Below the pieces are notes generated by a model, which had not been told where the DNA came from, did no database searches, and saw only the letters and a list, made by a program, of their open reading frames with translations. From Lagopus muta (lineage: Eukaryota; Chordata; Aves; Galliformes; Phasianidae), in contig NC_064437.1 in the NCBI RefSeq assembly GCF_023343835.1, forward strand, positions 40,759,967 through 40,823,966: a stretch of DNA of 64,000 nucleotides, given 5' to 3'. The position numbers and the translations under genes were made by a program. Shown in pieces: positions 13,701-23,400 of this stretch (position 1 is its first letter; every line of letters starts with the position of its first letter).

Positions 13701-15301
13701 TTTTTTTTTAATATAGAGAAATGCTGTCAAAATACTTGATGCTATTTGTGTTTAAATTGATCCAGGTCAGATCAGCACAGGGCATAAAAATACTATGAGT
13801 GTGCAAGAGTAAATTCACTTCTGTACAGGCCTAAAGAAGGGTGCATAGAAGCCTGTACTGCTACCAATACTGGATGCATACAGAAATCAGTGTGATTGCA
13901 AAATACCTGCCCTGCTTCAAATTTCTGTAAATGCTAGTAGTCATGTACGGCGTGCTGAGAGAAGGAATCACTGCACTCAGTCAACCCGTTACCTCAGTTC
14001 GCGCTCCCACGTCCAAAACAGTGCTGTCATATCTCCTGTTTGTCTCAATAAATAGTACTTGACAGATTATTTTTTTAGGACCCACTGGCAATTATTCCAC
14101 CTTTTGAATTTCATTTTGAAGCAATCTGAAAAATCACTGTCACATGTGCATGAACTGTCCATTAATTAGTAAGCCCGTAAGGTAGGAGACGAGAAATAGC
14201 ATTTGCAAAACAAGCCAAGATATGGACTTTAACACTGCCCTCTGCTGGGATGTCACATTAGAAGTTCTCTCAGGGAAAGCTTTAAATTACCCTCTGCAAC
14301 AGACCTAAGGTGCTTACTAATTGGCTTTCAGTGACATCAATTTTACCAGCATTTGACCACTACGACAGTAAAAAGCATCTGATTAAATTTACTGAGCAAA
14401 ATATAGCTTTTATTTACCCTGAATTTACCATTCATTACAGCAGAGTAATCAAAACTCCCTTTTCAAAATCTGAACCTAATTCCAGCAGCTAGATTAAAAA
14501 ATAATAGCATACCACTAAGTCAAACTATCCAAAAACATTACATGGGCATATTTAGGAAGAAGAGCATTTAAGTACAAATCATACAACTGCTTACATACCT
14601 ACAGTATGCATCTGCCAACAGCAAAAAAAATTTTAAAACAAGTTGTAAGTCATTAAAATTATCATTAAAAACCATTAATATGACAAATGAAAAAGATGCA
14701 CTTTCTGTTTTTCTTCCCAATAATGAATACAGTTTTCAAAAATAAAAAAGGGACAAGAAAGGCATATACTTGGGAAACTCAATAGCATCATCAGTCACTG
14801 ACAACTCTGAACTTTCAGTTAGTTGCACATAGTTAGCTTCTTCATCTTTTAAAACTGCAAATGTATTCCAAAATGTTATTTGCACGTTGGCAAATCTATG
14901 CACTTGGCTCACAATTTAAAACCATACCACATGTTGAACTAAATTATTTAATAAGCCGTAGTTTCACATATATCTGTAATACAATACTGTATAAGACATT
15001 TTTAATGTGAGCCTCATTCTAAAATCTGAACATTGGCATATAGATCAGAAAAATTCCCCTTGCAAAGGGAATCCTGAAAAGAGAGAAGTGGCAAGAAGGA
15101 AGGTTTGCAGTACATTTCAAATAGTTCTACCTTTAGAGATTAATAATTTCAAATCCCCCCGATAGATACACAAGGACATTCAAAATGTTATTAACCTGGA
15201 AGGGAGGTGGGAAAGGCTCTTACCGTAGATAGTTCATCACATCCGAGCAAGTTGTAGTAATCTTCCAACTCATCCAGTCTGCAGTTCAAAATTGCATCCA
15301 T
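7408..15301 (-). CDS. DNAJC12: DNAJC12, J-domain co-chaperone (complete, 5 coding exons)
   Basis: The five coding exons are 15224-15301, 12557-12635, 10576-10715, 9401-9599 and 7408-7502. They total 591 nt and 196 aa; human is 198 aa. The J domain spans about residues 14-79 with HPD at 42-44, the motif that stimulates Hsp70 ATPase. The middle is charged and poorly conserved. The C-terminal block, with HLRFRW and LRKFRNYE, matches human closely but stops at NYEI, two residues short of human. Known role of the family: a cytosolic co-chaperone that helps Hsp70 fold phenylalanine, tyrosine and tryptophan hydroxylases. The ATG is supported by the conserved first residues MDAILN. All junctions are GT/AG and phases agree. 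The introns are 2588, 1841, 976 and 1898 nt, and intron 3 holds a CR1 tail. The gene is transcribed away from SIRT1, head to head with it about 4.7 kb apart. Confidence 0.96.
7696..7751. repeat. Perfect 28-bp AT palindrome and TA repeat
   Basis: Positions 7696-7723 form a perfect palindrome, with AATTTC and GAAATT enclosing an AT-alternating core. A TA dinucleotide run continues to 7751. It lies in DNAJC12 intron 4, about 200 bases from exon 5. Confidence 0.9.
9401..9599 (-). CDS. DNAJC12: DNAJC12 exon 4
   Basis: It is 199 nt, with acceptor CTGTAG before TCAATGCACTGG and donor GTAAGT at 9395-9400. It encodes SMHWAVQNKKDQMLE and then a low-complexity acidic and Asn-rich stretch that differs from mammals. 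The frame matches exons 3 and 5. Confidence 0.94.
10121..10198 (+). mobile_element. CR1 LINE 3' tail fragment
   Basis: The sequence GCACTAGACAATCTCATAGG, then TTTCCAACC and the tail ATTCTATGATTCTATGAT, is the standard 3' end of avian CR1. It lies in DNAJC12 intron 3 in the orientation opposite to the gene. The 5' limit is approximate. Confidence 0.8.
10576..10715 (-). CDS. DNAJC12: DNAJC12 exon 3
   Basis: It is 140 nt, encoding the end of the J domain and the conserved linker: VENFQKLQQAKEVL, NEESRARYDYWRR and FQQWEAL. The acceptor is TTTTCTAG. The donor is ACG/GTTGGT, weak at positions +3 to +6. Reading past it gives only six more codons before a stop. Confidence 0.94.
12557..12635 (-). CDS. 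DNAJC12: DNAJC12 exon 2 (HPD motif)
   Basis: It is 79 nt encoding VEQILAEFKIRALECHPDKH and then PGNPKA, nearly identical to human. HPD is at residues 42-44. The donor is GTATGT and the acceptor GTTTAG. Confidence 0.97.
15224..15301 (-). CDS. DNAJC12: DNAJC12 exon 1 (start codon)
   Basis: It is 78 nt and encodes 26 residues starting MDAILN and ending LLGCDELST, matching the human start. The donor is GTAAGAG and the phase is 0. Confidence 0.97.
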
Positions 15302-15494
15302 CTGGGCTGGTCCAGCAGGCTTTTTCAAGCTTAGGCACAGCGGGTTTAAAATATAATATCAATACCCAGCTCACAAATAGGTTTAAATGTAGCCTGGGGA
15401 AACAGGCGATTTCCACACAGGTCTGCAGCTCTCTCCAGCGCTTTTTAATACAGAGAGCTGACACACATGAATTGTCTTGAATTCTCTGCCTGCC

Positions 15495-15564
15495 ATTGGT
15501 CCCTGCAGGATGCCAATCCGCTTGCACAAACCTGCCGATGGCAGTGCTCCCTGGGATTTGTAGT
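15495..15564 (-). promoter_or_regulatory. DNAJC12: Candidate DNAJC12 promoter: CCAAT box and ZNF143-type site
   Basis: On the minus strand CCAAT lies at 15495-15499, about 195 bases before the ATG. ACTACAAATCCCAG lies at 15551-15564 and is followed on its sense side by GGAGCACTGC. The latter resembles the known ZNF143/STAF element ACTACAATTCCCAG. No TATA box is evident and the start site cannot be fixed from sequence. Confidence 0.5.
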
Positions 15565-18500
15565 CACCCAAGTCATTCCAACATCAAACTCGGGGTCTCC
15601 TCCAAAATGAATTTTGGATTCTCAGTAAAATCTAGCTGTATTTGAGATATGGATTCTGCAGATAGCCAGTTAAAGTCAGTTTCACTGACTTTATGCTCTT
15701 ATGCACCAGGGCCTATATATTCTAAAAGATATATTCTGCTTTATTTCTAAGTGATTGCTTCCAGAATAATGATGACTGGGCTGCACACTTCTGTGAATGA
15801 AGTCCCAACCTTGCCAAATCTTCTGGTTCCGTCAGTTCCTTCAACAGAAAAGGTAAGTCCTTGTGTGTGAATGATAACTAGCTATCCTTCTACAACTATT
15901 ATTCAAAAACAAACAGTTCATTGCTTTTGTACAGTTGCATGTCTGTCAAAATCAAGCCTATGAAAAGACAGCATAAAAAGATAATAGACTGTCTACTATG
16001 AAAAGAAACAGAAGTTCCCAGTTATTTCAAATTGCACCTTAGAGGCTTGTATCATGCGTACACCTGCTTTGTAAAACTCATTTGACTTTGAAATGAAATA
16101 CATTTTAATTTGAACTATAATTAGTGATGAAGGTCTAAGTCCAACAAAGCCTACATTCATGTTTAACTGTATTCTCCAATGATCTACTGATTTTAAAAGG
16201 TGATACCTAGGGGTAACAGCAACCACATGATGAAACCTTTCCTCTGGAGCCTAAGAAGCTATATTTTTACTTTCCATGTTCAAGAGCTTTGTAAAGCAAG
16301 ATGTTTAAAGTCATAAAATACTGCTGATTCTTTAAACTAACACTACTATTGCCTTGAATATTCATATAATCTTAGATGCAGTAACCTAGGAGGGTCTACG
16401 CAAAATAGATACATGGGGTATGATCGAAGCTATCACAGTGCCAAGTGAAGCAGTGAAGGACCTAGTGGCCATTCAGAAACATTCATAAAACATGGAATAC
16501 ATAACCCCCACATTTATAATTGCTGTGGTTTACTCTATGTTACTGTTACACATAACGTTAATCTTCTGAAATTATCTATGTAATCATCTGCTACTTCAGG
16601 GCTGTATTGTCTGGAAGTTCTTGGTTTAGTGTATGTTCAGATAGCCTGTTAAGATTATAAAATACATAAAAAGCACATGAAAGAAAGAAGTAGCAGTACC
16701 AAGCAGCAAACCGTGAGCCTCAGTGAAACTATTTAAACTAATTAGAAAACATCGGCGTATTTCTCAGAGTATATAAAACAACTGAGTTTTTTCAACAAAG
16801 TGAAAGAATGAACAATTACAAAGTTCTCCCTCTTCTCCACTCCTGACTAATGAATCACAAAAGTATAATAAAGAAAGGAAAGTGTTCTAGCAAGAGATCG
16901 TGTAAATATTTAAATAGATAGTACTTTGGGGGAGGACAAAAAACAAACAGTTGTTCCACATCCCCAGCAGCACTCCTGACATATTGTTCTTGGCCAAGTA
17001 TTTATTGCGTGTTTGCATAAGGTGAAAGGGAAGGATCTTTTTAACCCCTCTTCCCTGCAGTTTCAGTGGGCTTTTTTGTGCCACAAAGCGAACTGCAGAT
17101 CCAAGAGCAGGATTCAACTGACAAAATCCTGAGCCTTGAAAGCTTTTTGTTCACAGGGAGTTTTCCCATCTATACTCTGTTCAGACGGAATGAACAAGGA
17201 CTCCAATTCAAACCACAGCAGCGGGCATACTTGTTTTCCCTCCTCCCAGGAATTTCCAGTGCTTGGGATACAAACAAAAGGTTTGAGCGTGGAAGCTGCA
17301 AAATACTAATAGAGCAGAGTAGCATAGTGAATTGCTGCTCTTTACCAGAACTACTCATGGAGCATCATCAAAAAAGGAGAGGAAGAGAAGCCATGGATAA
17401 AAAAAATATATGAAGATTACCTTCAGGAGATAAGTGTTGTTTGAAAGGGTGTCACAGCACAGGAGATGGCACAGTGTATGTGTATTCACCTGTTTTGGTT
17501 AGCCTAGCCCAGAATGTACAAACAGTACAGAAAGTGAAGAAATCTCATACTTGTCCTCTGTACCCAGCCACTAACAAAATGTTTGTGTTCATTCCCAACA
17601 CGTAATCAACAACGTTGCTTGCTTAGAGTCAGAAGCAAAATCAAATCCTGTCTCAGCGTAACAGAAGGCTTGCCATCCACTTGTTGGTCCAAAATGGCTA
17701 TTTAAATATAACAAGGGAAATCTGTATTTCAATTTATTCCCATATAATCTATCAAATCTTCTAGTACCAGTTCTCAAACAACTTGAGTTGTTTTGCTTCT
17801 GAAGGACAGAGCACACAGAATTCAAGGCACAACATAACTTATTTAAGTTCTGCATGCTCCACTTTTGGATGGTCACACGTACTCAGAGATGCAGGATCAG
17901 AAGAGGACCCAAGCACTGCCAAACTGACTTCCCAATTTAGGGGCAACTACTGCAACATCATCATTGCATGCATAAATGCTCACAAGGTTAGAGTCAGCTT
18001 AGGATCCTCGATTCATTTCCTCAACACTTTCACAGAAAGCTCTGTATCATCCATCTGTGTCAGTTATATGGTGTCTTCCTTAGAACACAGTCTTCACATA
18101 AATAAGCATCCAAACACCATTACTAAAGTAACACCTCTCTTTTTATGCCTCAAAATCTGATTCTTGTCTGAACTTCAACACTGAAAAAGAACGCTTTAGC
18201 ACAAATTCACAGACAACGATAGAAATGTTCTAATTCACATCTTGTTACTTCTTGTTTTGATACATGTGAAGCATGAGAAATGTTACGTGCAACTTAACCA
18301 GAAGTATAGATTTAATACAGCTGATGCTATCAAGGTCTGCAAGGCAGAAATTCTACTTGACTAATATTGGTCTTGCCACCAAACTTAAGGATTTGGTTGT
18401 ATTGAAGTTACTAAGGCTATTATGTAAGTAGTTGGTGATATTAAGCAGTAATATTAAACAAAAAAATACTGAAATCTATATCCATGAAGTTTAGATCAGT

Positions 18501-19740
18501 ATTGCTGTGCCAGTAGGTAATAAAACCAAAGCACATGCAAAAAGAGACAGGCAACATTTCTCTTTTAAAAAACAGATTTTGTTATTGTTGTAAGCAAACT
18601 CTGACTCCTATCAGCTCAGAACAACTAAACAAATGAGAGGATGCTGTAAAGCCAATTCAGCCACCGCTTCGCACAGCTGCCAGAGGTTGTTTTAATTCAT
18701 CGCTGTAGAAGAGAAAGTGTAACACAACTGTATTACACGTTTCTGTGCCTATCTATACAGCAAGAAATACGAGCAAAAGAAACATAAACATTCTTGAATA
18801 TCTTCCACACTGATACTTCCACTGGAACTCTGCAAAGCACAAGAAACTGAGCAGCACGTATGTCCTCCAGGGGGCTGCTCTCAGTTTCTTTCGTTTCACT
18901 TCTAAACAAAAACACTATGCAAAACCCTACCGATCGTGTTAGAACTGTGCCCAGTGCAACATTTTGCCCTCTGAAAGTCTACAGATACAAGAAAATAACG
19001 TGTCTGTCCACTACTGCATCTTGCAAGATGCATTAACGATACACGCAAGTGCCAGTCACACCTACCCTCATAGTCGATACCCTCCCACAGCAGAAAAGAA
19101 AGGCAAGACAAGAAAAAAACGAATTCACACTAACATGAAGTTTAACATCTAATAGCAGGGCCCAGGCCAACAAACAGCCCCGGCTAACTTGTGCGTGCAG
19201 CACCAGCGCTGATGGGAACCAGCGGCTGTGGGTAACGGTACGGCCAGGACAGCGGGGGAGTTCTGTCCGGGCGGAACCTCGGGCGGGAGATGGCAGCCTA
19301 AGGAAACCCGAGTGTGTGGCTCGGGCAGAAACGGCTCACAGTTCAGCATCTACCATTAACGCGGCAGAAGACTCCTCACCAACTCTGCCACGAGCTTTGT
19401 GCGTCCCGTCTGGGACGAGCAACGTGAAAACGCCTGAGCTCGCGAGGCCAGCAAAGTGCATTTGCTACGCGCAGCCCGGGGCAGGGAGCAGCAACTGTTC
19501 GTCAGCGCTGCGTTTTACAGCCGCCTTAGACAACGCTGCGGAGAAGCCCAGAGTTTTCCCACCCCTCCGCGGCACCGGCACCGCCATTTGCCAGCAACAC
19601 CCCCGCCGGCGAAACGCGCTCCCGCGACGAACCGGGGCGGGCCTCCACCGCCGGAGAAGATGACGGCCGCCCGTTCCGGCTGAGCGGAACGAGGCACCGA
19701 CTCCACCCCGGCCCCGCAGCGCTCCCCGTGGCCGCCCAGG
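15565..19740. other. Intergenic spacer between DNAJC12 and SIRT1
   Basis: No exon, RNA gene or clear repeat is recognised. The left 3.5 kb is AT-rich. From about 19150 GC and CpG content climb into the SIRT1 island. Open frames here carry no recognisable domain. Confidence 0.5.
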
Positions 19741-20027
19741 CAGCGCGGCCACGTGACCAGAACACCAGGCTGCGCGAGGGCCGAGCCGGCGCCGGCCGCC
19801 ACGTGACCAGAGCCGCGCTCCCCCTCCGCCTCCCCGCTCACGTGACCCCGTTTGTTGTTGTTGCGGCCTCCGCGGGGCGGGCGCCCGCGTGGGCGGTGGC
19901 GCGGTCACGTGCCGGGTTTAAATCGCTCCCTGGGGGTGGGGGAGGGGGCCGCGGCGGCGGCGCTGCTGCGCGCTGCGCCGGGCGGGAGGGAAGGAGGGAG
20001 GGGGGCGGCGGCGGTTGCTTCTCCAAG
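19741..20027 (+). promoter_or_regulatory. SIRT1: SIRT1 CpG-island promoter and 5' UTR with four E-boxes
   Basis: Four CACGTG E-boxes lie at 19750-19755, 19800-19805, 19839-19844 and 19906-19911. Three are followed by ACC and the last is preceded by GT. A TATA-like TTTAAAT at 19917-19923 follows the last box. From memory the human SIRT1 promoter has the same pairing of GTCACGTG with GGGTTTAAAT, so this is probably the core promoter. CACGTG is the core site for MYC/MAX, CLOCK/BMAL1 and TFEB-family factors. AAGATGGCGG at 20025-20034, a YY1-type motif, overlaps the start codon. The surrounding island runs from about 19.55 to 20.7 kb. Confidence 0.75.
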
Positions 20028-20487
20028 ATGGCGGACGGGGAGGCTCCGCTCCTCCGGCCCCGCGACGGCGGCGGCCCCGGCGCCGCGGGCGAGAGCGCCG
20101 AGCCCGCGCCCAAGCGCCAGCGCCCGAACTCAGAAGACGGCGTATGCGGCCGGGGCGCGCCGCTCGCCCGCCGCCCGGACCGGGGCGCGGAGCCGCCTCC
20201 CGCCGCCGCCGCGACGGAACCTCTGGGCGAGGCGGCGGCCGTCAGCGTCGATGGCGACGTCCGGGCGCGGGAGGAGGACGGCGCGACGACGGAGGGCCAG
20301 AGCGGCGCGGACAATAGGGCCGCGCAGCGGGGCCTGGCCCGGGCGGAGCCGCCTCCGCAGCCGCGGCAGCGGGGCCGGGGGGAGGGAGAGGAGGCGGCGC
20401 CCGGCGAAGACGCGGCGGAGGCGGCCATTGGCTGCGAGCGGGCGCAGCGTTCAAACGGGGCGGCCGGAGCGCCGGCCCCGCAGCCCG
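20028..20487 (+). CDS. SIRT1: SIRT1 exon 1
   Basis: It encodes residues 1-153 plus one base, starting [15 protein letters not shown]. It is very GC-rich, low in complexity and poorly conserved, with KRQR (29-32) as likely nuclear signal. The donor CCCG/GTGAGG gives the one-base phase needed to restore Asp154 with exon 2. The reading frame is also open upstream of the ATG, an effect of CpG content. Donor choice is inferred from phase and consensus. Confidence 0.9.
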
Positions 20488-23400
20488 GTGAGGACCCGAC
20501 CCCATCCCCCGTCCCGCCACGGGGCGGCCGTCGGCCGCGGTGCCCCGGGCCTCTCCCGCTCCGATCGGGGCTCGTCACGGCGGCGGTATTCGTGCTGGGC
20601 CTCGGGGCGAGATCGCCTCGGCGCTCGCTGCTGAGATCGTCCGTGGCGGCGGCGGCGCGCTATTAGAAATGACAGCCGTAAGCCCCGTCTCCTGACAGCG
20701 GTTACTTTCTGAAAACTTTTCTGGAAGGGACAGGAGCGGTCGTGCGGACCGGTTCTTTAGGGAGCCTCGAGTTAGTCTTAGGCTTCAGCAGCTGAAGCGC
20801 AAAGTGCTGCACCGTCAGGGAGCTGGCTTTGCAGGTGGGTTTGCAGCAGGGCTTGGGCGGTACCGGCGCTGAGCTCGGTCTGCTGTGTTGGGACCGACAG
20901 GCTGGGAGGCTTTGGGGTTTTTAAGGTAGTGCTTTGGAAAGTCCTTTAAAGGTATAAGGTACTGTGCTTTGCCTGGGAAGTGATCTCTATTATAACGCCT
21001 TATGTGGAGGCTATTCCTCAAGTTGCTCCAATCCTCAGGCGTGTTTTGGTTTGTATTGGCTATTTCTGGCACGAAGTCCTTTTATTCCTTTGAGGAATCA
21101 AGACAACTCCTTGGAGAGTGTTACAATTTAAACTGCTACTTTAGGCTATCGCGTTTTATAAATCTATGATGATGTGACCTGTATGTGATGAGTCTTCAAT
21201 GACACAGACTTTGACTCTTCACATAGCAGACACAGTGGTTGTTGTAGTAAAGCGTAGTGTGCTGATGTGTGTTTCTCTTATTCATAAAGTTTTTCTGTGT
21301 AAGATGCTCACTGACTTCATGTGTTACAAAACAGAAGTGTCATGCTTCAAATATGTAAAATCTTAATAAGACATGATGTCAGAAGGGCACCTGTGCTCTC
21401 AGGAGACAGCAAGCGTAGAAAGCAAATGACTGGCCTCCTCCTCTTTTCAATTTAATCAGAATCATTTCTGCAATTTACTTATCCAATCAATTAAACAAAT
21501 TGGACAACACAGCCTCTGAATAAAAATGTTTTTCTTTAAGAGTAAAGGTGAGGTGACCTAGCTTCAGTACTGCACAGGAGTTCAGTCACTGGTGTTGGGA
21601 AGTGATGGCGGTGATTCTTCGCTCCAGAGACTAAGACATTTTCATTTGCTTATAGATTTTCAACAAATTAATATACATGCTGTGCCTATTAATAAAAAGA
21701 TAATTAAAAAAAAAAAAATAGTAGCCCATATTGTAACAAACTGCTCAGAACAAAACACGGATTTTCACCTTAAACGTTACCTTGGTATCGCATGCCGTGA
21801 AACGAGTATCCCGTTCCTCTCCACAGTCCTTATTCTGGGCATGTGATGAAGTTAGATTGGGTTACTCTGGCTTAGGGCCACAAGCAGAGTGCTCAAAGGC
21901 AAACCCATCTGCAAGGTACAATGGTGATAAACTTAGTGAAGGTGGTTCAAGGTAGTACGTTTTTCTGTCATAAATGAAATACCCCGTACGTGTGTGTGTG
22001 GCCAGCTACTGCAAGTCAGAGGCAACAGCACAGCAAAATTCTCTATTTCTGTCCAGCTGTGTCTTTGTGTGTGTGTTTAAATGCTGGGCTCTTACAACCC
22101 CATTGCAGATTGTTCTGTAAGTTGTGGGACATTGATTTTGCCCAATTTCACAGTAAGAGCTGAGTGAAGTGAGAACCATAGGAGAAAATAGGAGAAAATA
22201 ACGGTAATCTAAAAACGCTTCACTCATTTTGAAGGTACAAATAACCTCAGTAACCAACACTTGATACAGTCACGTCAACGTCAGCCCACTGATACCAGTA
22301 TTAACACAGAAATTCTGCAGTAAATCAGAGGCCTGAAAATGTACTAATAAGCTAAAAAAAATTAAAAAAAAAAAACAAAAACCAACAACAACTAAGTGGT
22401 GAAACTGACTATTTGTATGTGATTGAAGTTGAATGCAATGAATTATAACTTTAGGTTTTGTTATGCATTTAAATATGCATTAACTGTGCTGCTTGGCTCA
22501 AGCTTTGTAACTTCCATTGTTGTGCTGTCTTGCAGATAACTTCCTTTTAAGCGATGAAATCATAGCCAATGGTTTCCACTCCTGTGATAGTGATGAAGAT
22601 GACAGAGCTTCACATGCAAGTTCTAGTGACTGGACCCCAAGACCACGTATAGGTAGAACCCTATGCAATTACTCTCAGATGCTGCTTGCCTCTTGCAAAC
22701 ACTTGCTTCGTTCTTCCTAGTCTTAAGTTTTTTTGAAAATTGTTAGAAGAAATATCAATTATTTATTTTTCAGTAATTATTTCCTGTATCCTGTATAATA
22801 TTTAAGCATCTTTAAACTGTATTTCAAGAAAGGATAGTCAACAGATTTGTTTTTCTGTAGAAATACTGCCATAATCCATATTAATATATATTATATACAT
22901 ATATATATAGTATATACATAAGCTCAATAATTAAATAAATGAAACTGGCATATTTCTTACCCATTTACATAGTATTACTCTTACTTTAAAGATGTTGAAG
23001 CTCATTGTTGTATGATTTTAGCCATATTAATCTGTAGGGCTCGCTGTCCCATGTCACACAACCATTTGGGTGTTAACTAGTCTGCAGATCAGTCTGTAGC
23101 ATAGGTGTTGGGTAAAAAGCTTTCACCTCACTCAGAGCAATGTACGCTGCTGGAGTGACTGGTGACTTGAGTAGGATGGGCTTCCAGGGCCCAGCGTGGC
23201 TGGGACTTCAAGTCTTGTCTTTTACATAAATGTGATAAACCACAGCCATCGCATTGCCAGCACTGATAAAGCATAGCGGCAAGAAAATACAGTATGGCAG
23301 CACAGTGCTCCACTTAAAACCTGACCCAGTCTTTACCAATCTCCTCATTACAGGTTCACTGTCAGTACCTTTTAGGTCAATGCATTTGGTGATGGTTGTT

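Noticed and set aside
17066-17413. 115-codon frame between DNAJC12 and SIRT1
   Set aside because: No domain and no splice or promoter support; length is within chance for 64 kb.
19728-20027. Open frame extending about 100 codons upstream of the SIRT1 ATG in the same frame
   Set aside because: It is CpG-island sequence low in stop codons, crossing the promoter E-boxes and TTTAAAT. The conserved start is MAD at 20028 with good context.
19838-20578. 246-codon minus-strand frame opposite SIRT1 exon 1
   Set aside because: It is Arg/Pro/Ala-rich shadow coding caused by GC content, with no domain.
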